Below, piece by piece: positions 17,968 through 24,943 of a stretch of DNA of 43,692 nucleotides. The DNA is from Myxococcota bacterium. Its GTDB lineage: Bacteria; Myxococcota_A; UBA9160; UBA4427. A program made the translations under genes and the position numbers. The stretch is taken from assembly GCA_028278345.1 (NCBI GenBank), contig JANQEL010000061.1, positions 1 to 43,692 of the forward strand, in the 5' to 3' direction. Positions within the stretch are counted from its first letter, which is position 1. Each line of letters starts with the position of its first letter. The notes under the pieces were generated by a model, which was given only the letters and a program-made list of their open reading frames with translations, did no database searches and was not told the DNA's origin.

Positions 17968-17996
17968 AGTATACCCGGCATCGATGCCACGCCGAT
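17968..17996 (-). promoter_or_regulatory. Candidate internal promoter of dnaB with palindrome in the spacer
   Basis: In the 213-bp gap between rplI and dnaB the minus strand has a near-consensus -10 box TATACT at 17973-17968 with a weak -35 (ATCGGC) 17 bp upstream. The spacer holds a perfect 12-bp palindrome GGCATCGATGCC at 17977-17988, positioned where a repressor would block the promoter. This would give dnaB and the murein recycling genes transcription independent of the ribosomal genes. Inferred from sequence only. Confidence 0.4.
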
Positions 17997-18028
17997 AAGA
18001 AAAGCGCGGCGATCCCCAACCTCGCGAT

Positions 18029-18484
18029 CTACTCCTCGAGACTCACCACGAGCTTGACGCTCGATTCGACTTCCGAATGGAGTTTGATCGGGATGGTGTG
18101 CTCGCCCACTTCCTTGATCGCTTCGGCGAGCTGGATCTTGCGCCGATCGATGGTGACGCCCTGCTCTTCGATCAGCTCGGCGATGTTGGCGGAGGTGACG
18201 GAGCCAAACAGCTTTCCGTCCTCGCCCGCGCGGCGTTTCGCCTCGAGGCTCATGGCCTTGAGCTTGTGCGAGACCGCGCGCAGGTCCTTCAACTCCTTGG
18301 CGAGCTTTTCGGCGATCACGCGCTTGTGGTGCTCGAGTTCCTTGATGTTCGACTCGGTGGCGAAGGTCGCCATGCCGCGGGGTACGAGGAAATTACGCGC
18401 GTAACCCGGCTTTACACTGACCAGATCGCCCGCAGCGCCGAGCTTCGGCACCTCTTCACGCAGGATGACTTTGACGGCTCCCAT
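18029..18484 (-). CDS. rplI: 50S ribosomal protein L9
   Basis: 151 aa, the standard length. It begins MGAVKVILREEVPKLG, with the N-terminal rRNA-binding domain signature GYARNFLVPRGMA, then the long Lys/Glu helix (about residues 42-75) and a C-terminal domain ending VESSVKLVVSLEE. It binds 23S rRNA near the L1 stalk and reaches to neighbouring ribosomes. A GGGAGGA ribosome binding site precedes the ATG at 18484. Third gene of the conserved rpsF-rpsR-rplI-dnaB arrangement, 16 bp after rpsR. Unlike S6 and S18 here, it carries no extra tail. Confidence 0.97.
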   Translation of the reverse strand: MGAVKVILREEVPKLGAAGDLVSVKPGYARNFLVPRGMATFATESNIKELEHHKRVIAEKLAKELKDLRAVSHKLKAMSLEAKRRAGEDGKLFGSVTSANIAELIEEQGVTIDRRKIQLAEAIKEVGEHTIPIKLHSEVESSVKLVVSLEE

Positions 18485-18500
18485 GGTGTCCTCCCTCGCC

Positions 18501-18938
18501 CTAGAAGTGGTTCGCCGCGATCGGAAGCAGCGCGATCTGGCGCGCGCGCTTGATCGCGATCGCGAGCTGGCGCTGGTGCTTCGCGCAGGTGCCCGAAATG
18601 CGGCGCGGCGTGATCTTCCCCGTCTCGGAGATGAACAGGCGCAGGGTCTTCGGATCCTTGTAACTGAGCACGAGCTTCTTGTCGGCACAGTAGCGGCACA
18701 CCTTGCGGCGCTGGAACATGCCCTTGCGCGCCTTGCGGGCCTTCTTGCGCGCGCGGGCGCGCAGCTTCGCCTTGACGCTCCAGTTGCCGCGGCTCTGGCG
18801 GTCTCCGCTACCACCGCCTCCGGGGCGGGGGCCGCGATCAGAAGGGCCGCGATCTGCGGGGCGTTCACTTCGTTCTGCTCTTTCCGAACCCGCTTCGGGT
18901 GCGGCCGGCGTTGCGGGGACGTTCGCTTCTTCGCTCAT
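18501..18938 (-). CDS. rpsR: 30S ribosomal protein S18 with basic/Gly-rich N-terminal extension
   Basis: 145 aa, about twice the normal 75. The S18 core is at residues 75-145: [40 protein letters not shown] and [10 protein letters not shown], retaining the Cys-x-x-Cys and later Cys of the zinc-type (C+) S18. The first 70 residues are low complexity: a short acidic start, then Arg/Gly/Pro-rich ([19 protein letters not shown]) and a strongly basic stretch [18 protein letters not shown]18 forms a heterodimer with S6 on the 30S platform. The ribosome binding site AAGGAG lies inside the last codons of rpsF, 18944 upward. The basic tail is opposite in charge to the tail on S6. Confidence 0.96.
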   Translation of the reverse strand: MSEEANVPATPAAPEAGSERAERSERPADRGPSDRGPRPGGGGSGDRQSRGNWSVKAKLRARARKKARKARKGMFQRRKVCRYCADKKLVLSYKDPKTLRLFISETGKITPRRISGTCAKHQRQLAIAIKRARQIALLPIAANHF

Positions 18939-18943
18939 TCCCG

Positions 18944-19537
18944 TTACTCCTTGGTCTCTTCGGCGTCGTCGGCGTCTTCGCTCGCGTCGCCGTCATCGCT
19001 CTCGGGGGCGGCATCTTCGCTCGCCGAGGCATCGTCGCCCTCGGCAGCGGCCTCGCCCTCGCCTTCTGCTGCCTCTCCGGCTTCGGCTGCGCGTGCGGCT
19101 TCGGCTTCCGCCTCCGCACGGGCCTTGGCCTCTTCCTCGGCGCGCGCCTTGGCCTCTTCCTCTTCGCGCGCGGCGCGCTCGGCGGCCTTGCGGGCGTGTT
19201 CGGCTTCGAGTTCGGCGGCCTCGGCCTTGCGGGCTTCGATATCCGTGACCTTGGTCTCGGTCTGGATCGTCATGAAGCGCAGCACCGACTCGTTGAGGCG
19301 CATCTCGCGTTCGAGGGCCGGCACCACCTGGCCGTCACTCAGGAAGGAGTAGACGTAGTAGTGGCCCTTCTGGAACTTGTTGATCTCGTAGGCCAGCTTG
19401 CGCTTGCCGAGATCCTCGTTCATCAGCCGGATCGAGGCGTGGTCGTTGAGGACGCCGTCGAGGCGCTCGAAGATCGCGGCACTGCCTTCGTCCGAGATCT
19501 CGGGCTGGATGATGATGGTCGTTTCGTATTCCCGCAA
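18944..19537 (-). CDS. rpsF: 30S ribosomal protein S6 with long acidic C-terminal tail, TTG start
   Basis: 197 aa against roughly 100-135 usual. The S6 core is residues 1-95 ([47 protein letters not shown]). From about residue 100 a Glu/Ala/Arg helix with repeated [19 protein letters not shown] leads into a purely acidic Ala/Asp/Glu/Ser tail ending DDAEETKE. The start is TTG at 19537, chosen because AGGAGGAG stands 6 nt upstream and the protein family begins exactly there; the frame is open further upstream but without family similarity. S6 pairs with S18 on the 30S platform. First gene of the ribosomal/replication operon. Confidence 0.96.
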   Translation of the reverse strand: MREYETTIIIQPEISDEGSAAIFERLDGVLNDHASIRLMNEDLGKRKLAYEINKFQKGHYYVYSFLSDGQVVPALEREMRLNESVLRFMTIQTETKVTDIEARKAEAAELEAEHARKAAERAAREEEEAKARAEEEAKARAEAEAEAARAAEAGEAAEGEGEAAAEGDDASASEDAAPESDDGDASEDADDAEETKE

Positions 19538-19727
19538 AAGAGTCTCCTCCTGGACAATCGCAAGGGCTGGGCCCGGCGAAGGAGCCCCGACTCGGTTGGC
19601 CGCCTCGACGGGTCCGAAGGCGGCGCTGGTCGGGACTGAGGTGATGGGTTCAGATTGGGTATGCAGGCGCGAGCGCCGTTTTCGGGGCGCCAATGGATAC
19701 CATAGACCCGCGTCGCAGCAAACGTTT
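19538..19727 (-). other. Leader region of the rpsF operon
   Basis: 190 bp between pdxT stop and rpsF start. No gene was found. Apart from the strong rpsF ribosome binding site (AGGAGGAG) there is a GC-rich inverted segment GGGCCCAGCCC region around 19565-19580 that could fold in the leader. In many bacteria an S6:S18-binding RNA element lies here; I could not demonstrate its CCG-bulge motif by eye. The operon promoter is expected here but no convincing -35/-10 pair was seen. Confidence 0.3.
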
Positions 19728-20330
19728 TCAGGCCGCTGGTCGCGCCGCGACGAGCAGCCCGTGGAGCCGGGCGTCCTCCCCCAGCTCGGGGTGGAAGGTG
19801 CAGGCGTAGATGTTGCCCTCGCGCACGAGAACGGGCTCTGCGTCGACCCGCAGCAGCACCTCGACCCCGGGGCCGAGCTGGCCGAGCCGCGGCGCGCGGA
19901 TGAAGATGCAGCGCAACCCCGCGAGTTCGCGGGCGGTTTCCCCAGCGCCGGCGGCGGGCGGGTCGGGCTCGGCCGCGAACGAGTCGACCTGGGTGCCGTA
20001 GGCGTTGCGCAGGGCCACGGCGTCGATCAGGCCGAGGGTGCGCACCGGGTGGTTCTCGCTCTCCCGGGCCAGCAGGATCGCCCCCGCGCAGGTGCCCAGC
20101 ACCGGGCGCCCCGACTCGGCGAAGGCGCGCAGGGGCTCGTAGAGCCCGAGACGGTCGAGCCCCTTGGCGATCGTGGTGCTCTCGCCGCCGGGCAGGATCA
20201 GGGCGTCGATCTCGCCGAGGTGTTTCTCGGCGAGCACTGGGACGGCCGTCGCGCCCACGCGCGCCAGAGCCTGCGCGTGGGCGTCGACGTCACCCTGGAT
20301 GGCGAGAATGCCGACTCGCGGCTGGGTCAT
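19728..20330 (-). CDS. pdxT: Pyridoxal 5'-phosphate synthase glutaminase subunit PdxT
   Basis: 200 aa, the usual length. VGILAIQGDVDAHAQAL starts the class I glutamine amidotransferase fold; LILPGGESTTI is the oxyanion-region motif, GTCAGAILLA has the nucleophilic Cys, and FHPELGED supplies the His and Glu of the triad. It releases ammonia from glutamine and channels it to PdxS for de novo vitamin B6 synthesis (DXP-independent route). ATG at 20330, 66 bp after pdxS; the gap is largely occupied by a triple 17-bp repeat. The DXP-independent route in a Gram-negative is less common than PdxA/PdxJ but widespread outside gamma-proteobacteria. Confidence 0.96.
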   Translation of the reverse strand: MTQPRVGILAIQGDVDAHAQALARVGATAVPVLAEKHLGEIDALILPGGESTTIAKGLDRLGLYEPLRAFAESGRPVLGTCAGAILLARESENHPVRTLGLIDAVALRNAYGTQVDSFAAEPDPPAAGAGETARELAGLRCIFIRAPRLGQLGPGVEVLLRVDAEPVLVREGNIYACTFHPELGEDARLHGLLVAARPAA

Positions 20331-20339
20331 GGTGGACTC

Positions 20340-20390
20340 TTCATGCGCTCTGGCAGTTCATGCGCTCTGGCAGTTCATGCGCTCTGGCAG
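20340..20390. repeat. Three perfect tandem copies of a 17-bp unit between pdxS and pdxT
   Basis: TTCATGCGCTCTGGCAG occurs three times without change at 20340-20356, 20357-20373 and 20374-20390, filling most of the pdxS-pdxT gap. On the minus strand each unit reads CTGCCAGAGCGCATGAA. No spacer exists, so this is a microsatellite-like tandem array, not CRISPR. Confidence 0.95.
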
Positions 20391-20396
20391 TCCCAG

Positions 20397-21314
20397 CTAC
20401 CAGCCGCGGTTCGCCAGGCGCTGGCTCTCGTCGAGGGTCTCCATCTCGATCCCCTCCATCGCTTCGCCGAGCCCGCGGGACGCTGCGAGCACCTCGGCCG
20501 GGTCTTCCCAGTGGGTGGTCGCCTTCACGATGGCGCGCGCCCGGGTCTCGGGATCGGCGCTCTTGAAGATGCCCGAACCGACGAAGACGGCTTCGGCGCC
20601 GAGCATGCGGCAGAGCGCGGCATCGGCCGGGGTCGCGACGCCGCCGGCGGCGAAGTTCGGCACCGGGAGCTTCCCGTGCTCGGCCACGTAGCAGACGAGG
20701 TCGTAGGGAGCGCCCATGTCCTTCGCCGCAGCCATCAGTTCGTCGGGCTGCAGGATGGTCAATGCGCGGATGTCGCCGTTCACCGTGCGCAGGTGGCGCA
20801 CGGCCTCGACGATGTTGCCGCTGCCGGCTTCGCCCTTGGTGCGGATCATCGCCGCGCCCTCACCGACGCGACGCAACGCTTCGCCGAGGTTGCGCGCGCC
20901 GCACACGAAGGGCGCCTTGAAGTCGTGCTTCAGGATGTGGTTCTCGTCGTCGGCCGGGGTCAGCACCTCGCTCTCGTCGATGAAGTCGATGCCCATCGCT
21001 TCGAGTACACGGGCTTCCATCAGGTGACCGATGCGCACCTTGGCCATGACTGGGATCGAAACCGTCTGCTGGATCTCTTCGATCATCTCGACCTGGCTCA
21101 TGCGCGCGACACCGCCGTCGCGGCGGATGTCCGAGGGAACGCGCTCGAGGGCCATCACGGCGCACGCACCCGCCGCTTCCGCGACCTTCGCCTGTTCGGC
21201 GTTGGTGACGTCCATGATCACGCCGCCCTTCATCATCTCGGCGAGCCCCACCTTGAGCTCGAACGCCTGGGCTCCGGTGCGACCGCTTCCGTTGCCGTTC
21301 TCTTGACTTGCCAT
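20397..21314 (-). CDS. pdxS: Pyridoxal 5'-phosphate synthase lyase subunit PdxS
   Basis: 305 aa, full length. [53 protein letters not shown] and [18 protein letters not shown] are signature stretches containing the Asp and Lys residues that hold ribose 5-phosphate and triose intermediates; the second active-site region is in [14 protein letters not shown]. It condenses ribulose/ribose 5-phosphate, glyceraldehyde 3-phosphate and ammonia to PLP as a dodecamer docked with PdxT. A GGAGG ribosome binding site precedes the ATG at 21314. It is 48 bp behind pdxR on the same strand, so the three genes read as one operon. Confidence 0.97.
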   Translation of the reverse strand: MASQENGNGSGRTGAQAFELKVGLAEMMKGGVIMDVTNAEQAKVAEAAGACAVMALERVPSDIRRDGGVARMSQVEMIEEIQQTVSIPVMAKVRIGHLMEARVLEAMGIDFIDESEVLTPADDENHILKHDFKAPFVCGARNLGEALRRVGEGAAMIRTKGEAGSGNIVEAVRHLRTVNGDIRALTILQPDELMAAAKDMGAPYDLVCYVAEHGKLPVPNFAAGGVATPADAALCRMLGAEAVFVGSGIFKSADPETRARAIVKATTHWEDPAEVLAASRGLGEAMEGIEMETLDESQRLANRGW

Positions 21315-21362
21315 TTGAATCCTCCATGCGGCGCGAGGCCGCCCTTTCGTCGTCCTTGATCG

Positions 21363-22853
21363 TTAGAGTTGAACCCCCGCGGTCGACTTGCGCGGGGTCT
21401 CGCTGGTACGCGCCTGCGCGACGACGCCGGCCAGCGCGCGAATGGCGGGTTCGATTACACGGGTTTCGCTCTGGGCGATGGTGAGACGCATGCCGCGTGA
21501 GGGGCCGCGGTCAGGCAGGAAGTGGGAGCCCGGGGCGAAGAGCACACCCACGCGAGCGGCGTCGGAGAGCAGGTCGCGGGTATCGACCTCGAAGGGCAGC
21601 TCGACCCAGAGCTGATAGCCGCCCTCGGGTTCGGTGAAGCGCGTGCCTTCGGGCATGTGCGCGCGCAGGGCTTCGAGCAGGGCGTCGAGGCGTTCGCAGA
21701 GCACGGGCTTCAGGCGCGCGAGGTGGCGATCGTAGAGGCCCGCGCGCACGAAGGCGTCGAGGGCGGCCTGCAGGGGGAGCGAGTCGGCGAGGTCGGAGGC
21801 GCGCTTGAGGGCGACGAGGCCCTCCACCGCGCGGCCCCGCGCCGCGATCGCCCCCGTGCGCACACCGGGGAAGAGCGATTTCGAAAACGAACTCAGATGC
21901 ACGACGACCCCCGCATCATCGAGGGCCGCAAGCGGCGGCACGCGTCGCCCGCGCAAGCGCAGATCCATCTCGAAGGCGTCTTCGATCACGGGCTTGCCGT
22001 GGCGCGCGGCGATCGCGAGTAGCTTGCGCCGATGCCCCACGCTGGTCGTCGTGCCCAGCGGGTTGTGGAAGGTCGGGATCGTGTAGAAGGCCTTGACGTC
22101 TGGACGCGCGAGCACGGCATCGAGCACGTCGAGATCCGGCCCGTCGTCTCCCGTCGGGACGCCGGCGGCGCGTACTCCGAGCCCGACGAGCGCCCCGAGC
22201 ATGTTCGTATAGGTGGGCGACTCGACGGCGATCGTCTCCCCCGCACTCGCGAAGAGCCGCACCGCCAGCGCAAGGCCCTGACTCGCGCCGTGACACAGCA
22301 CGAGGTCGTCGGCGCCCGTGGCAATGCCGACATCGGCCAGACGCTTCGCAATCGTCTCGCGCAGCCCCGCGTGCCCCTGGCTGTCGCCGTACATGAAGAG
22401 TTCGGCGCCCTCCCCGTCGAGCACTTCGTCGAGGCAGCGGCGGAAGTCGCGAATCGGATACAGGGAGGGATCGGGGATCAGCGCGTTCATCGCGACCGCG
22501 TCGGGCGCCGCGGGATAGCGGGGCCGGCTCGCGTCGAAGTGCATGAGCTGTTCGACCTGCGCACCCAACGCGATCGCCGGGGCTTCACCTTCGACACGCA
22601 CCGCGCCCCTGCGACGCACGAAAGTGCCGCGGCCCACCGTCGACTCGACGAGCCCGAGGGAAGCCAGCGACTCGTAGGCGAGGGAAACCGTGTCGCGGTT
22701 CACTCCGAGTACGCTGGCCAGCGAACGAATCGTCGGCAGTCGCGCGCCCTCACCCACTTCGCCGCTCTCGATCTGCTCGCGCAGCTGCTCGGCAATCTGC
22801 CGATAGACGGGCAGCTCCGAGGTGTCGGGGGAGGTGAGATCGGGGAGTCGCAC
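21363..22853 (-). CDS. pdxR: MocR-type (GntR-aminotransferase) regulator of PLP synthesis, PdxR-like
   Basis: About 496 aa from GTG at 22853. N-terminal GntR winged helix: LPVYRQIAEQLREQIESGEV, LPTIRSLASVLGVNRDTVSL, GRGTFV; C-terminal fold-type I aminotransferase domain with PLP Lys in LSSFSKSLFPGVRTG and substrate-region FMYGDSQGHAGLRE. Such proteins sense PLP and activate pdxST or repress themselves. Adjacent pdxS and pdxT make PdxR the natural name; unlike the usual divergent layout, it precedes pdxST on the same strand. A longer frame starts at a TTG at 22889, but that TTG forms a -35 box (TTGACC) inside a palindromic operator, so I reject it in favour of the GTG, which lies right at the expected transcription start. 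Confidence 0.92.
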   Translation of the reverse strand: MRLPDLTSPDTSELPVYRQIAEQLREQIESGEVGEGARLPTIRSLASVLGVNRDTVSLAYESLASLGLVESTVGRGTFVRRRGAVRVEGEAPAIALGAQVEQLMHFDASRPRYPAAPDAVAMNALIPDPSLYPIRDFRRCLDEVLDGEGAELFMYGDSQGHAGLRETIAKRLADVGIATGADDLVLCHGASQGLALAVRLFASAGETIAVESPTYTNMLGALVGLGVRAAGVPTGDDGPDLDVLDAVLARPDVKAFYTIPTFHNPLGTTTSVGHRRKLLAIAARHGKPVIEDAFEMDLRLRGRRVPPLAALDDAGVVVHLSSFSKSLFPGVRTGAIAARGRAVEGLVALKRASDLADSLPLQAALDAFVRAGLYDRHLARLKPVLCERLDALLEALRAHMPEGTRFTEPEGGYQLWVELPFEVDTRDLLSDAARVGVLFAPGSHFLPDRGPSRGMRLTIAQSETRVIEPAIRALAGVVAQARTSETPRKSTAGVQL

Positions 22854-22860
22854 GCCCGGC

Positions 22861-22898
22861 AGGGTATGTCCGGGCCAAAGACCGGTCAATGCCCGGAC
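22861..22898 (-). promoter_or_regulatory. pdxR promoter and nested palindromic operator
   Basis: On the minus strand TTGACC (22889-22884) and TACCCT (22866-22861) are 17 bp apart, a good sigma-70 type promoter. Overlapping it, GTCCGGGC (22868-22875) and GCCCGGAC (22891-22898) form a perfect 8-bp inverted repeat around an inner palindrome GACCGGTC (22880-22887). Predicted transcription start is within a few bases of the GTG at 22853. This suggests autoregulation of pdxRST by PdxR. Binding is inferred. Confidence 0.55.
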
Positions 22899-22919
22899 AA
22901 AAGGCCCGGCCCGACCTTT
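22896..22919 (-). terminator. Possible intrinsic terminator after the polyphosphate operon
   Basis: On the minus strand AAAGGTC (22919-22913) can pair with GGCCTTT (22906-22900), one G-U pair, around a 6-nt loop, followed by one further T and then G. The U-tract is short (four T including the stem end), so termination may be weak. It separates the exopolyphosphatase gene from the pdxR promoter. Confidence 0.4.
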
Positions 22920-22980
22920 ATCTCTCTCTCAGAACGCCAACACGACGTGCGAAACCGGGACAATGGGAAATCCACGCGAT

Positions 22981-24369
22981 CTACTCCGAGAGCAGCACTC
23001 CCTCGCGCAGCCCCCAATCGCACACCGTCAGTTGTTCGAGTTCGAGCGCTTCGAGGAGCGACTCGAGGATGACCGCGCCGGTCGGAAGCAGATCGACACG
23101 GCGTGCGCTCACCGTCGGCATCTTCATGCGTTGTTCGCGACTCGAGTGGCAGAGCCGTTCGCGCAGGGCGCCCAGTTCGTCGAGGGAGATCGTCAGGCCC
23201 CGTACGCCCTGGATGTCGGAGCGGCTGTCTCCGGCCTGCGCCAGTCGAGCGAGGGCGCGAACCGTTCCCCCCGTCACGAAGCAACGAAACGTTTCCGCAC
23301 CGAGTCGTTCGACGTGGGGGGCCAGCCTCTCGACCAGCTGTGCGCGAATCGCTTCGACATCGCTGCCGAGCATCGGATCGGAGTGCGCGTGCAGCGCCCG
23401 CATCCGCGATACGCCGAGGGGCTCACTCGCTTCGTAGACGGGGGTCGTGTCGTCGGTGCCCCATGCGAAGTCGAGGCTTCCACCACCCAGATCGACGCTG
23501 ATGACGCGCTCCCTGGGCGTCGCCAGTCTCGAGCGCGTGGCCGCGTAGACGAGCCGGGCTTCTTTCGGCCCCGTGAGCATTCGCACCGGCATTTCGACGG
23601 CATCGCCGATCTGCTCCGCGACGATGTCACCGTTGGGCGCATTCCTCAAACCCGCGGTCGCGACGGTGACGAGCTCTTCGCAGCCGACGCTTCGCGCTTC
23701 GGCGCGCATCGAGCGGGCATCCCGAGCGGCGGCTTTGGCGTCCGCCGGAGCGATCGCCCCGATCGAGGCACCGAAGGAAAGCGCTACTCGCTCGCGAAGC
23801 ACGGGCTCGACGCGCTGCGTTTCGTGCTGGACGTCCGCGACGAGCAGGCTCATCGACGCGCTTCCGATGTCGAGGACGCCCACACGCCGACTTCTTTCCA
23901 CGGCGGCGTCGACTTCTCTCGGCGGAATGTAGTCGGCGGCGGCGACCCGCCCGCCACGTCGATCGAGGACCCAGATGCTCCCCTTCTGGCAACGCACTTC
24001 GTCGGGGTCGACGTGAGCCACTTCGAGCGCTTCGAGCAGATCGACGATCAGGGATCGACCCGCGCAGACGACGATCGGGGCGTTCGGCACCTCGTCGAGG
24101 AGCGACAGCGCGCTCTCGACACTGGCATCGTCGCCAATCCGTGCGTCGAGCTCGACCTGCTGCGACCGGTCTCCGGCGAGGGGCTCGACCGTCTCGTGGC
24201 AACGCACCGAAGGGCTCGACCAGACTCGCCGGATCGCCGCATTGCGCAGCGTCGCCTCGACCCCGTGAGCGTGGCGCTCCCCGCGTGCCGTGAGCGGACG
24301 CAGCAGGTCCGGACCGCTCCACGTCTTGCGCTTCACCGCGTGGCCGTGCCGTACGAGGTAGATCTTCAC
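22981..24369 (-). CDS. Fusion: SixA-like histidine phosphatase domain + Ppx/GppA exopolyphosphatase domain
   Basis: 462 aa. Residues 1-155 form an RHG (SixA-like) domain: KIYLVRHGHA with the phospho-accepting His8, and WSSPSVRCHETVEPL with the Arg. The place of the second catalytic His (usually V-x-x-x-H-x-P) reads PIVVCAGRSL, with no His. Residues 165-462 are a complete Ppx/GppA domain: GVLDIGSASMSLLVADV, ATAGLRNAPNGDI, TGPKEARLVYA, ISVDLGGGSLDF, EPLGVSRMRAL, FVTGGTVRALARL and CDWGLREGVLL. The second half should hydrolyse polyphosphate or (p)ppGpp; the first may act on phosphohistidine or serve as a binding domain. GTG start 9 bp after the Lys-rich gene, and ppk2 lies upstream, giving a polyphosphate operon. 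I am not aware of this fusion as a described family. Confidence 0.88.
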   Translation of the reverse strand: MKIYLVRHGHAVKRKTWSGPDLLRPLTARGERHAHGVEATLRNAAIRRVWSSPSVRCHETVEPLAGDRSQQVELDARIGDDASVESALSLLDEVPNAPIVVCAGRSLIVDLLEALEVAHVDPDEVRCQKGSIWVLDRRGGRVAAADYIPPREVDAAVERSRRVGVLDIGSASMSLLVADVQHETQRVEPVLRERVALSFGASIGAIAPADAKAAARDARSMRAEARSVGCEELVTVATAGLRNAPNGDIVAEQIGDAVEMPVRMLTGPKEARLVYAATRSRLATPRERVISVDLGGGSLDFAWGTDDTTPVYEASEPLGVSRMRALHAHSDPMLGSDVEAIRAQLVERLAPHVERLGAETFRCFVTGGTVRALARLAQAGDSRSDIQGVRGLTISLDELGALRERLCHSSREQRMKMPTVSARRVDLLPTGAVILESLLEALELEQLTVCDWGLREGVLLSE

Positions 24370-24378
24370 GGATCGCGC

Positions 24379-24879
24379 TCAGCGGTTCTTCTTGGACTTC
24401 TTCTTGTCGCCCCTGGCGCTGGCCTTCTGCTTCGCCTCGCGCGCGCTTTTCTTGGCCTTCTTCTTCTTCTCGGCCTGCTTGGCCTTCTTCTTTGCGTAGG
24501 CCTTCGAATCGGTCGTCTCGGCGGACTGCTTGGCCTGCTTCTTCGCCTTCCTGGCGGCGTCTTCGGCGGCGCTGCGGGCTTCGTCCGCCTTGCGAGCCGA
24601 CTTGCGGGCCTTCTTCGCCGCCTTCTTCGCGGCGTCCCGGGCCACGATTTCGGCGCGCTCCATGGCCTCCTCGGCGGCCTTCTCCGCCTTGCGGAGCATC
24701 TTCTCTGCCTTGCGGACCACGCGCTTCACCGCTTTTTCGACCGCCTCGCTGACGGCCGCGGCGACCTCGTCGCTTTCATTCTCGACGGCGGCGAGCTGCG
24801 GGCCCGCTTCCTTGCCACGAGCCTTGCCCTTTACGTCCTTCTTGCTGGATCGGGTTGCGGCCGGGTTCGATCTCCCCAT
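24379..24879 (-). CDS. Very Lys/Ala-rich basic protein (histone H1-like) in polyphosphate operon
   Basis: 166 aa from the ATG at 24879, preceded by AAGGAG at 5-nt spacing; a GTG two codons upstream overlaps that site. The sequence is about one third Lys/Arg and a quarter Ala, in short helical patterns such as AVKRVVRKAEKMLRKAEKAA and KKAAKKARKSARKADEAR, ending in nearly continuous Lys (KKKSKKNR). An acidic-neutral patch is found at residues 25-45 (ENESDEVAAAVSEAVE). Composition is like bacterial H1-type proteins (AlgP, Hc1) that bind DNA. Being 64 bp behind ppk2 and 9 bp before the exopolyphosphatase fusion, it is a candidate for binding polyphosphate or linking polyphosphate to the nucleoid. 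Function is inference. Confidence 0.8.
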   Translation of the reverse strand: MGRSNPAATRSSKKDVKGKARGKEAGPQLAAVENESDEVAAAVSEAVEKAVKRVVRKAEKMLRKAEKAAEEAMERAEIVARDAAKKAAKKARKSARKADEARSAAEDAARKAKKQAKQSAETTDSKAYAKKKAKQAEKKKKAKKSAREAKQKASARGDKKKSKKNR

Positions 24880-24943
24880 CTCCACTCCTTCGAATCGGTT
24901 GCGTTCCCCGGTGGGGGCTTTGGATGATTGACTGGTCTCGCGT

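Noticed and set aside
20340-20390. CRISPR array.
   Set aside because: The three 17-bp units are directly adjacent with no spacers, and no cas genes are present.
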